Shown: piece by piece, positions 26,305-33,020 of the stretch
How the letters are laid out: every line of letters begins with the position of its first letter
How positions within the stretch are numbered: the stretch's first letter is position 1
The notes under the pieces: generated by a model
What the model was told of the DNA's origin: nothing
Databases searched by the model: none
The model's input: the letters and a program-made list of their open reading frames with translations, nothing else
Made by a program: the position numbers and the translations under genes
DNA from: Clostridiaceae bacterium M8S5
GTDB taxonomy: Bacteria; Bacillota; Clostridia; Tissierellales; MCWD3
Direction of reading: 5' to 3'
Assembly: GCA_029227815.1 (NCBI GenBank)
Contig: CP118523.1
Span: 930,001-994,000, forward strand
DNA length: 64,000 nt

Positions 26305-26332
26305 TTTGCTAAGCTATAATTTGTGTTATAAT
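26305..26332 (+). promoter_or_regulatory. Weak candidate promoter for serine dehydratase operon
   Basis: TATAAT (26327-26332) with TTTGCT 16 bases upstream (26305-26310). The -35 match is poor. A small CCGA/TCGG hairpin (26357-26370) lies in the leader. Confidence 0.3.
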
Positions 26333-26391
26333 AATATCGAATTATAAGTTTTAATCCGATATATTTCGGGTTTATGTTAGGAGAGAGATAA

Positions 26392-27057
26392 ATGAACGAT
26401 TATAGCGTTTTTGATATATTAGGTCCTATAATGGTTGGACCATCTAGCTCACATACAGCAGGAGCAGCAAGATTGGGCATGATAGCAAGATGCATAGTAG
26501 GAGACAACTTTGATAATGTTGATTTTTATCTATATGGATCATTTGCAAAAACATACAAAGGACATGGTACTGATAAAGCATTAACAGCAGGAATACTAGG
26601 AATGAATCCGAGTGATACTAATTTAAAGGATTCTCTAAAAATAGCAAAAGAAAGAGGGATAAGAGTATATTTCATAAAACGTGATGATGAAGTAGACCAT
26701 CCAAATACAGTTAAAATAGTAGTGCATAGTAAAGATGGGAGTACTACAGAAATAGTTGGAGAATCAATAGGTGGAGGTAATATAAATATCAAAAAGATAG
26801 ATGGATATGTTGTAGAACTTACAGGAAAGCTACCAACTCTGATAATCAGACATATAGACAAAAAGGGAATGATTAGTAAAGTTTCAACAGAGTTAGCCAA
26901 AGATGGTGTAAATATAGCTACAATGAAAGTTAGTAGAACAAAAAAAGGAAATCAAGCGTCAATGATTTTAGAAGTAGATGAAAAAATAGATGATATAATA
27001 GTAAAACATTTAAATCAAATAGAAGATATTACATCAGTAAGATATATAAACCTGTAA
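26392..27057 (+). CDS. sdaAB: L-serine dehydratase, beta subunit
   Basis: Subunit of the [4Fe-4S] L-serine ammonia-lyase that makes pyruvate and ammonia from serine. It has the family start SVFDILGPIMVGPSSSHTAG and later GHGTDKALTAG, followed by a C-terminal ACT domain (LIIRHIDKKGMISKVSTEL). Length of 221 residues is normal. AGGAGAG precedes the ATG. It lies 15 bases before the alpha subunit gene, the usual clostridial arrangement. Confidence 0.95.
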   Translation: MNDYSVFDILGPIMVGPSSSHTAGAARLGMIARCIVGDNFDNVDFYLYGSFAKTYKGHGTDKALTAGILGMNPSDTNLKDSLKIAKERGIRVYFIKRDDEVDHPNTVKIVVHSKDGSTTEIVGESIGGGNINIKKIDGYVVELTGKLPTLIIRHIDKKGMISKVSTELAKDGVNIATMKVSRTKKGNQASMILEVDEKIDDIIVKHLNQIEDITSVRYINL

Positions 27058-27072
27058 GGAAGGAGCAAAAAA

Positions 27073-27945
27073 ATGTTTAATTCAGGAGAAGAATTATTAA
27101 AATTGACCGATGAAAATAAATGCCAAATATCAGAAATAGTTTTACAATGTGAGAGTGAATATACAGAAGTGTCTATAAGTGATATTAAAGCAAGAATGCA
27201 AAAAACTCTAAATATAATGAAAAAATCAGCTAAGATTGGGCTTAAAGAAGATATAAAAACAGTTGGTGGCATAATAGGTGGCGATGCTAAGAGAGTGTTT
27301 GATTATACTAAAAAAGGTAAAACATTATGTGGAGAAAGCGTAAATATAGCTATCGCTAGAGCTTATTCATGTGCGGAGGTGAATGCAAGCATGGGCCAAG
27401 TATGCGCCGCACCGACAGCAGGGTCATGTGGCATAATACCAGCATCAGTATTAACAGCAGCTGAGATACTACAATCTACAGATAGTGAGATAATAGATGC
27501 ATTACTAACAGCATCAGGAATAGGTATCATAATATCAAAAAATGCAACAGTTTCAGGAGCAGAAGGAGGATGTCAAGCAGAGTGTGGATCAGCAGCAGCT
27601 ATGGCAGCGGGAGCTATAGTACAGTTGAGTGGAGGAACACCACAAATGTCACTACATGCGGCAGCAATAGCGCTAAAAAATATAATGGGATTGATTTGTG
27701 ATCCAGTAGCAGGCTTAGTAGAAGCACCGTGTGCAAAGAGAAATGCATCAGGTGCAGTTAATGCATTAATTTGTGCTGATATGGCATTAGCTGGAGTTAA
27801 GAGTATTATACCATTTGATGAGGTAGTAGAAGCAATGTATAAAGTAGGAAGGATGTTACCTTTCGAGCTTAAAGAAACATCTCTTGGTGGTATAGCAACA
27901 ACAAAAACAGGTCTTGAAATTAGCAATAAAATATTTAACAAGTAA
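27073..27945 (+). CDS. sdaAA: L-serine dehydratase, iron-sulfur alpha subunit
   Basis: Catalytic subunit carrying the oxygen-sensitive [4Fe-4S] cluster. Conserved cysteines are visible in APTAGSCGIIPASV, in GGCQAECGSA and in LICDPVAGLVEAPC. Length of 290 residues fits the family. GGAAGGAGC precedes the ATG. Together with the beta subunit it lets the cell ferment serine to pyruvate, consistent with an anaerobe. Confidence 0.96.
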   Translation: MFNSGEELLKLTDENKCQISEIVLQCESEYTEVSISDIKARMQKTLNIMKKSAKIGLKEDIKTVGGIIGGDAKRVFDYTKKGKTLCGESVNIAIARAYSCAEVNASMGQVCAAPTAGSCGIIPASVLTAAEILQSTDSEIIDALLTASGIGIIISKNATVSGAEGGCQAECGSAAAMAAGAIVQLSGGTPQMSLHAAAIALKNIMGLICDPVAGLVEAPCAKRNASGAVNALICADMALAGVKSIIPFDEVVEAMYKVGRMLPFELKETSLGGIATTKTGLEISNKIFNK

Positions 27946-28214
27946 ACCTAAATTAATCACAGAAAAATAATAACTATAATGCATCCTTCTAATTACAATA
28001 TATCCATCACTTTTTCACCGTACCACCAGTACGCTTTCAAAATCGATGAAATACAGTAATTTAGAAAACTACATCATATTTATCAATGTTCAATGAATAA
28101 TTCAGGGTAAAGCACAAATCACATAATTTCACATATTTATTTTATATTTATTCTATAACTTTTTCATATACTAAACTCAAGGAAACAAACTTAAAATATA
28201 GGAGGATAGAAATA

Positions 28215-29099
28215 ATGAAAAAGTTATTAATTACAGGAACACTTATAGCGTCATTAGTAGTACCAACATTTGCAGCAACAACAAATACTGAAGGTGAACA
28301 AGCAAAATCAGCTGATGGTTTAAAGCCTAAATTCAGAAACAAGATTTTTATGAAAGAAGGCATAAAATCAGGTGAATATAGAGAGTTAATGAAAAAATTA
28401 GCTAATGGTGAAATCACATTTGATGAGTTTAAGGAAGAGGTAAAGAAGATAATCCCTGAAGGCAAAAATGTAGATTTTGATAAAATTAAAGAAAAGATAC
28501 AAAATATGAAAGAAGGTTTAAAATTAGGTGAGCATAGAGAATTAATGAAAAAGCTTATCGAGGGAGAGATTACTTTTGATGAATTCAAGGAAGAGTTTCA
28601 AAAACTAATTCCTGAGGGAAAAGAAGTAGATTTTGATAAAATAAAAGAAAAAGTAGAAGAGATAAAAGAAAGAAAAGCTATATATGAAGAATACTTCAAA
28701 GGTGATATTACAATCGACGAGTGCATAACAAAGCTAAAAGAAGAAGGATGTAAGATAGCAGACGATGAAAAGTTTAAGGAAGTATTAGAAATAAAGAAAA
28801 AATGCCAAAATGGAGAAATAACAAAAGAAGAAGCTAGAAAGCTTTTGCCACAAAAAGGAGATAAGAAACGAGGAGAGTTTAGAAAAAAACTAACAAAACA
28901 AATGAAAGAAATTAGAGACATATGCAGTAAGTATATGAATGGAGAGATAACAAAAGAAGAGCTAAAAGAACAGTTGACTAAGAATTCAGCTGATAATATA
29001 GATAACAAAATACAAATACTTGAGCTCAAAAAACAATTTAAAGATGGAACTATAACAAAAGAACAATTGATGGAGAAAATTAAAGAATTAGTTAAATAA
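28215..29099 (+). CDS. Secreted repeat protein with NGEITxEE-type units
   Basis: Exported protein of 294 residues with a signal peptide (LLITGTLIASLVVPTFAATT). Two long repeats of about 46 residues (GEYRELMKKLANGEITFDEF and GEHRELMKKLIEGEITFDEF, each followed by a lysine-rich segment) precede shorter units NGEITKEEARKLL, NGEITKEELKEQL and DGTITKEQLMEKI. The recurring G-(E/D/T)-I-T-x-(E/D)-E followed by an amphipathic helix resembles the SHOCT-type helical hairpin. It is charged and probably surface-located or secreted. Function is unknown. AGGAGGA precedes the ATG. Confidence 0.7.
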   Translation: MKKLLITGTLIASLVVPTFAATTNTEGEQAKSADGLKPKFRNKIFMKEGIKSGEYRELMKKLANGEITFDEFKEEVKKIIPEGKNVDFDKIKEKIQNMKEGLKLGEHRELMKKLIEGEITFDEFKEEFQKLIPEGKEVDFDKIKEKVEEIKERKAIYEEYFKGDITIDECITKLKEEGCKIADDEKFKEVLEIKKKCQNGEITKEEARKLLPQKGDKKRGEFRKKLTKQMKEIRDICSKYMNGEITKEELKEQLTKNSADNIDNKIQILELKKQFKDGTITKEQLMEKIKELVK

Positions 29100-29133
29100 A
29101 GAGAAAAAACTACATCATGATAACTCTCTTAGA

Positions 29134-29175
29134 AAAAAGTTGCTTTACTAATTTAGTAAAGCAACTTTTTCTTTT
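29134..29175 (+). terminator. Intrinsic terminator after secreted repeat protein
   Basis: Long near-perfect arms spanning 29134-29151 and 29153-29170 (core GTTGCTTTACTAA / TTAGTAAAGCAAC) ending in a T-rich tract. Confidence 0.88.
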
Positions 29176-29292
29176 AAGGATTGGATAACATCATTATATT
29201 ATTACCAATTTATTCATTTCCAATATTTTAATATTAGTTAATACTGTGTATATAATTATTTATTATTAAATACATAAAAACAAAATAAAAAA

Positions 29293-29409
29293 ATGATAAT
29301 AATTTATGAAGAAAAAATATCCAAAATTATAGCACCGATACTTGTATTATCTTTATCAACAACTGCTTATGTATATACTAACTTAGGAGATAGATATAAA
29401 TATGCTTAA
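29293..29409 (+). pseudogene. Possible remnant of a secreted-protein gene (38 codons)
   Basis: ATG 29293 opens a short frame with a signal-like stretch (IIAPILVLSLSTTAYVYT) that stops after 38 residues. The following 170 bases (29410-29580) contain short open stretches but no continuous frame, and no ribosome binding site is seen. This looks like a decayed small secreted-protein gene rather than a functional one. The rest of 29176-29620 is AT-rich with no supported gene. Confidence 0.25.
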
Positions 29410-29618
29410 ATGATAAAGATAAATATTTTATATCCATGGTTAGAGAGAATATGAAAAATGAAGAAAATATAAAAGTAAAATACTACCATGGTAAAATAAA
29501 TGTAGTAGATGAAAATGATTCATTAATAGTAGCTGTGATTATAATGATGAATATTAAAAAACTGGTTGTAAATATGGTGAATAAAGATAAAATCTAAAAA
29601 AATAGGATAATTATATTC

Positions 29619-29648
29619 AAGGTGCATAGAGTAAATATGCACCTTTTA
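29619..29648 (+). terminator. Terminator-like hairpin
   Basis: AAGGTGCATA (29619-29628) pairs with TATGCACCTT (29636-29645), 10 bp, followed by TTAATTT; it could end the decayed unit. Confidence 0.7.
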
Positions 29649-29759
29649 ATTTGCAAATTAAGAGAGAATGTGGTAAAATAAATACAAATGGATAAAATTA
29701 ACATTTTTGGAGACGAAATAACAAGAAATGGCCGTACTAATTGTTTAAAGGAGGTTATT

Positions 29760-30545
29760 GTGTATAAATATACTAAAACTGCTATTCAAATTTCATTCTA
29801 TTGTATTATCTATAATATAAACTATAATATAATTAGCAATATTTACAAAGTATTTAAAGGGATATATAATACTTTAATTTGTAATATTATAAATATATTT
29901 TTCACGCTTTTAATTTACTATATGATCTATAAATTTAATAATAAAAATTTATTTAAGTATTGTAAATTTAATAGAAAAAAAAGAAATATATCAATTTATG
30001 CTGTTGTATTAGGAATATCTATTAATATTATTGCAATTATAATGTTAAATATCATAGATATAAATACGTACAACACAGATAATTTAAAAACAATACAAAA
30101 TATTATAACTGAAAATAATCTAATAGCATCAATAATCACAATAGGGATAATTATACCAATATTTGAAGAGATATTATTTAGAGGTATAGTATTTAATAAA
30201 TTGAAACAATTATTCAATATAGAAATAGTTATAATATTACAAGCTTTTTTATTTGGACTATATCATGGTGAAATTGTACAGATTATTTTTACAATATTTC
30301 TTGGTTTAACACTTGGACTTACATATTACTATACAGAATCCATTTACATACCAATATTAATACATGCTAGTAACAATATTTTAAGCATAATATCAATGAA
30401 ATATTTGAGCACATTTGAAATAAGTATATATGTATTATTTTTATCAGTGATGTTATCAATAGTTGTATTTATTTTTATTATTAATCAAATTAAAAAGGAA
30501 AAGCAAAATAATCAAGAAAATAAACAAATGGTTACTAGTTTATAG
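29760..30545 (+). CDS. CPBP-family intramembrane metalloprotease
   Basis: Membrane protease of the CAAX-processing/bacteriocin-immunity (Abi) type. The three motifs are present: FEEILFRG, FLFGLYHG and LIHASNN. About six to seven hydrophobic segments are seen. I start at GTG 29760, which has AAAGGAGG 5 bases upstream; the longer in-frame ATG at 29688 has no ribosome binding site and adds a non-conserved, non-hydrophobic 24-residue leader. Such proteins often protect against or process peptides; no peptide gene is directly adjacent, although the tiny-ORF region begins 0.6 kb downstream. Confidence 0.88.
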   Translation: MYKYTKTAIQISFYCIIYNINYNIISNIYKVFKGIYNTLICNIINIFFTLLIYYMIYKFNNKNLFKYCKFNRKKRNISIYAVVLGISINIIAIIMLNIIDINTYNTDNLKTIQNIITENNLIASIITIGIIIPIFEEILFRGIVFNKLKQLFNIEIVIILQAFLFGLYHGEIVQIIFTIFLGLTLGLTYYYTESIYIPILIHASNNILSIISMKYLSTFEISIYVLFLSVMLSIVVFIFIINQIKKEKQNNQENKQMVTSL

Positions 30546-30707
30546 AAATAGAACTAGTATTATAGAATTATCTCCATAAACTTTTTATAATATGAAATAT
30601 TACAAGCTATAAAAAACTATAAAAAAGCAAAAATATATATGTAAAGAAAAGCATTAGACGATTAGTTTATTGTGTATTCTTTGCAAAAAGATTATATGGA
30701 GGTAAAT

Positions 30708-30941
30708 ATGAATAACTATTCAGGAAAAAGTAAAATACAACAGTTTAAATTAAACGAAGCTAAAAAAAGAATGTACTCGGGTAAAGGAATGACAAATTCC
30801 AGTAGTATGGGTGCAATGACAAACTCTACTTATTCTGGAATGGGATCATCATTAACAAGCTCAACCTCTGTAGGTCAAGGTGAAATACAAGAAGCAAAAC
30901 AAAAAATGAGCAATTCAAGTACAACGAACACTTTAAGATAA
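30708..30941 (+). CDS. Small Ser/Gly/Met-rich hypothetical protein (77 aa)
   Basis: ATG 30708 has GGAGG 7 bases upstream; the in-frame ATG at 30672 has none. The middle is low-complexity, rich in Ser, Thr, Gly and Met (MTNSSSMGAMTNSTYSGMG). Two lysine-rich segments flank it (LNEAKKRM and IQEAKQKM), looking like a repeated short helix. It has no membrane segment. A strong terminator follows. I do not recognise it; a sporulation or surface role would be a guess. Confidence 0.6.
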   Translation: MNNYSGKSKIQQFKLNEAKKRMYSGKGMTNSSSMGAMTNSTYSGMGSSLTSSTSVGQGEIQEAKQKMSNSSTTNTLR

Positions 30942-30974
30942 TATTCATAAATATTATCTTAAAACCAAGGATAG

Positions 30975-31009
30975 CTCGCCATATTAAATATGGCGAGTTA
31001 TTTCTTTTG
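30975..31009 (+). terminator. Intrinsic terminator
   Basis: Perfect 11-bp arms CTCGCCATATT (30975-30985) and AATATGGCGAG (30987-30997), then a T-rich run. Confidence 0.85.
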
Positions 31010-31162
31010 TGAATACAATAAATTTTTCGATTAGTGTATTTTATGCAAATAATAAGTAAAAATATAAAAAGTTAAATATTCTGAATATTTATTTTTAGGA
31101 ACATTTTAGTTACGAAGTGCATAAAAAATAATTAGACAGTAAAAAAAGGAGGGGTTATAAAA

Positions 31163-31252
31163 ATGTGCTATTTTAATTTATTGTTTGATTGTAAAAGAGT
31201 TTGCAAAGACGATGGACTTCGTGAATATTTAAAACTAGAATACAGAAAGTAG
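31163..31252 (+). CDS. 29-aa ORF sharing the C-terminus of the 56-aa family
   Basis: ATG 31163 with a strong AGGAGGGG site opens 29 codons. The last residues, REYLKLEYRK, match the EYLKLEYRR end of the three 56-residue paralogues at 31722, 31967 and 32221, while the N-terminal part differs (cysteine-containing, CYFNLLFDCKRVCKDD). It is either an internally deleted family member or a variant peptide with its own head. It has its own terminator. Confidence 0.5.
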   Translation: MCYFNLLFDCKRVCKDDGLREYLKLEYRK

Positions 31253-31263
31253 TAAAATAAATT

Positions 31264-31294
31264 GCCTCCTAGTAATGTTAAAAAGGGGGCTTTT
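31264..31294 (+). terminator. Intrinsic terminator of the 29-aa ORF
   Basis: GCCTCCT (31264-31270) pairs with AGGGGGC (31284-31290) with one G-T pair, followed by TTTT. Confidence 0.7.
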
Positions 31295-31336
31295 AAACTT
31301 CCTATAGAATTTTTTAAAAAATTATTATAAAAAAGC

Positions 31337-31365
31337 TTGCTTATATTAAATATATGTGCTACAAT
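31337..31365 (+). promoter_or_regulatory. Candidate promoter of the 23-aa peptide unit
   Basis: TTGCTT (31337-31342), exactly 17 bases, then TACAAT (31360-31365). Transcription would begin near 31372, 33 bases before the peptide start. Confidence 0.6.
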
Positions 31366-31404
31366 CGTCTATGTAGTAAAAATTAAACAAGGAGGTAGGT
31401 CGTA

Positions 31405-31476
31405 ATGACTAACATTAATACGAATGTTAAAGTGAACAACTTAATAAAATTAAATAATACGACCTGCAACTGGTAA
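31405..31476 (+). CDS. 23-aa peptide ORF in a structured, terminated transcript
   Basis: ATG 31405 has GGAGG (31391-31395) and encodes 23 residues, Asn- and Thr-rich, ending TTCNW. The bases just before the start, AGGTCGTA (31397-31404), are perfectly complementary to TACGACCT (31458-31465) inside the last codons, so the start region can be folded away. The unit has its own promoter and terminator. It could be a leader peptide of a regulatory RNA or a genuine small secreted signal; there is no homology I recognise. Confidence 0.5.
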   Translation: MTNINTNVKVNNLIKLNNTTCNW

Positions 31477-31501
31477 TTTAAAGGATACTTTGATATGTTC
31501 T

Positions 31502-31524
31502 AGTTGCGTGGCAAACCTGCGACT
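31502..31524 (+). other. RNA hairpin with competing upstream pairing
   Basis: AGTTGCGTGG (31502-31511) folds with CCTGCGACT (31516-31524) around a CAAA loop with one bulge. The same AGTTGC can instead pair with GCAACT (31466-31471) at the end of the 23-aa ORF. Two exclusive folds are therefore possible upstream of the terminator at 31561. Confidence 0.45.
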
Positions 31525-31560
31525 ATAACAGTATATTATACAATACATAAGATTAGATCT

Positions 31561-31587
31561 ATCGCAGTAATGACTGTGATTTTTTTG
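31561..31587 (+). terminator. Intrinsic terminator of the 23-aa peptide unit
   Basis: ATCGCAGT (31561-31568) pairs with ACTGTGAT (31573-31580), one G-T pair, followed by seven T. Confidence 0.8.
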
Positions 31588-31663
31588 TGTCATAAAATGT
31601 TTGTAGGATAATACATTAAAGTATTTCAAGTTTACTACTTAAAAACATTAAACCATTAAAGTT

Positions 31664-31686
31664 AAGTCGCAATAGCGATTTTTTTT
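31664..31686 (+). terminator. Short terminator-like hairpin before the 56-aa array
   Basis: AAGTCGC and GCGATTT arms around an AATA loop, followed by a run of T reaching 31686. Confidence 0.6.
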
Positions 31687-31721
31687 AATGCAAAAATACT
31701 AAGAGAAAGAAGGTGATAGTA

Positions 31722-31892
31722 ATGTATGAAGCACATTTAGGAGTAATCTATCAAGCGCTTTTTTTAGAGAAAAATAGAAAAAGCAATGAAGAAATTGTTA
31801 ATATGAATACTGATAAATTATCAACTATTACATACAAATCTAAAGAAGATATAGGTATGATAGAGTACTTAAAGCTTGAATATAGAAGATAA
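31722..31892 (+). CDS. 56-aa tandem paralogue, copy 1
   Basis: First full-length member of a three-gene tandem family. It starts MYEAHLGVIYQALFLEKNRK and ends IEYLKLEYRR; all members share the length of 56 residues and the central block MNTDKLST. The upstream box GGTGATAGTA and the first codons are nearly identical in all three copies, so duplication is recent. No signal peptide or membrane helix; mixed charge. Function unknown. Small DNA- or RNA-binding or antitoxin-like roles are possible but unsupported. Confidence 0.65.
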   Translation: MYEAHLGVIYQALFLEKNRKSNEEIVNMNTDKLSTITYKSKEDIGMIEYLKLEYRR

Positions 31893-31966
31893 TTTACAAG
31901 TAAAAGACTACAAGAGATACTAACATGACTAGAAACAAAAATATTAAAAAAAGGGAGGTGATAGTA

Positions 31967-32137
31967 ATGTATGAAGCATATTTAGGAATAGTTTGTAAAG
32001 GACTTTATTTAAAGAGAAATGGAAAAACCAATGAAAATATCGTTAAAATGAATACTGATAAATTGTCAACTTCTACATATAGAGCTAAAGAAGATGTAGG
32101 TATGAGTGAATACCTAAAGCTTGAATATAGAAGATAA
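31967..32137 (+). CDS. 56-aa tandem paralogue, copy 2
   Basis: Start chosen at ATG 31967, preceded by GGGAGGTGATAGTA exactly as in copy 3; an in-frame upstream ATG (31925) is unsupported. The protein begins MYEAYLGIVCKGLYLKRNGK and ends SEYLKLEYRR. It differs from copy 3 at only a minority of positions. The 74-base spacer before it has no other feature. Unlike copy 1 it has a cysteine at position 10, shared with copy 3. Confidence 0.65.
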   Translation: MYEAYLGIVCKGLYLKRNGKTNENIVKMNTDKLSTSTYRAKEDVGMSEYLKLEYRR

Positions 32138-32220
32138 TTAAAAAAGTAAAAGACAATAAGAGATGGTACGTTATAAAAACAATAACTTAAAAACCAAAAT
32201 AAAAAAGGGAGGTGATAGTA

Positions 32221-32391
32221 ATGTATGAAGCGTATTTAGAAGTAATTTGTAAAGAGTTGTATTTAGAGAATGATAGAAAAAACAACGAAAACATTGTTAA
32301 AATGAATACTGATAAATTATCAACTTCCACATACAGGTCTAAAGAAGATATAGGTATGATGGAATACTTAAAGCTTGAATATAGAAGATAG
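32221..32391 (+). CDS. 56-aa tandem paralogue, copy 3
   Basis: ATG 32221 with the same GGGAGGTGATAGTA leader. Begins MYEAYLEVICKELYLENDRK and ends MEYLKLEYRR, with the shared NENIVKMNTDKLSTSTYR block. Last of the array, followed by a different pair of tiny paralogues. Conserved length and frame across three copies, with many differences at the base level in the middle of the genes, suggest selection for the protein. Confidence 0.68.
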   Translation: MYEAYLEVICKELYLENDRKNNENIVKMNTDKLSTSTYRSKEDIGMMEYLKLEYRR

Positions 32392-32429
32392 TTTAAAAGT
32401 TCAAATATAAAATGACAAGGGATGGTAAC

Positions 32430-32564
32430 ATGACAAAATTAAAAAAGATTATAAGTAAATTAAAAGTTAAAAAAGAAGATATTCATAGATACTATAGATC
32501 AGGACAATCGATAAGAAGCCAAATTGTAGATAATATTATAAAAACAAATAGTTCTATAGGGTAA
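32430..32564 (+). CDS. 44-aa basic ORF, first of a second paralogous pair
   Basis: ATG 32430 follows an AAGGGATG box. Very basic protein beginning MTKLKKIISKLKVKKEDIHR and containing IRSQIVDNIIK. It aligns with the next ORF: both have M-x-KLK, a KED(I/V) at about residues 16-18, an aromatic pair, and an IV motif in the second half. Function unknown; the small basic helix pattern would suit nucleic-acid binding, but that is a guess. Confidence 0.5.
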   Translation: MTKLKKIISKLKVKKEDIHRYYRSGQSIRSQIVDNIIKTNSSIG

Positions 32565-32590
32565 TTATAACAATGAAAAGGGATGATAAT

Positions 32591-32719
32591 ATGAAAAAGC
32601 TAAAAAGGTTAATAGATAAGATAACAACAAGAAAAGAAGATGTTCGAGTTTTTTATAATTCAGAATATAAGCAAGTAAAAAGAAAAGACATAGTAAAAGA
32701 AATGATATTACAGCTATAA
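32591..32719 (+). CDS. 42-aa basic ORF, second of the pair
   Basis: ATG 32591 with AAAAGGGATGATAAT upstream, the same box as for the previous ORF; another in-frame ATG lies 18 bases upstream in both genes. It begins MKKLKRLIDKITTRKEDVRV and ends KRKDIVKEMILQL. Paralogue of the 44-aa ORF by position of KLK, KED and IV motifs. No known domain. Confidence 0.5.
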   Translation: MKKLKRLIDKITTRKEDVRVFYNSEYKQVKRKDIVKEMILQL

Positions 32720-32750
32720 TAAATACAAATAATACTGGAGGTTGATTACA

Positions 32751-32828
32751 ATGATTAAAATTGTTAAAAAATGTATAGAAAGCGAAAAAATATTAAAAGG
32801 AATATTGATATACACAGTGGACACATAA
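32751..32828 (+). CDS. 25-aa ORF at the end of the tiny-ORF cluster
   Basis: ATG 32751 with a GGAGG site 7 bases upstream encodes 25 residues beginning MIKIVKKCIESEKILKG. The start resembles the heads of the two preceding basic ORFs, with M-x-K(L/I). It may be a shortened relative. Support is the ribosome binding site and context only. Confidence 0.4.
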   Translation: MIKIVKKCIESEKILKGILIYTVDT

Positions 32829-32905
32829 CTAACCAGCAATCTTAGTGTCATTTCACTATAAGTTTAATAATAAATAATTTGTTTTTAAATTCCAAAACAC
32901 CCCTT

Positions 32906-32929
32906 GGGGATGTCTCTAGAGACATCCCC
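32906..32929. terminator. Perfect 24-base palindrome, terminator-like
   Basis: The 12-base arm GGGGATGTCTCT (32906-32917) is followed at once by its exact complement AGAGACATCCCC (32918-32929). A competing CCCC/GGGG pairing exists with 32900-32903. The downstream run is TTAAAAATTT, so it is a weak terminator at best; an operator is possible. The region 32829-32905 has nothing else. Confidence 0.5.
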
Positions 32930-33020
32930 TTAAAAATTTCATTCAAAATGGAGGTTTTTTATTATTTATATCGAAATTGTAGATTAAGTAAAATAATTAC
33001 TAGTAAAAAGGAGAATTATT

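Noticed and set aside
27946-28214. Regulatory RNA between the serine dehydratase genes and the secreted repeat protein
   Set aside because: Only weak short complementarities are visible and no T run; nothing that can be defended.
31700-32400. CRISPR-like array
   Set aside because: The repeated units are about 250 bases apart, coding, of constant frame and with ribosome binding sites, so they are gene duplications, not short repeats with spacers.
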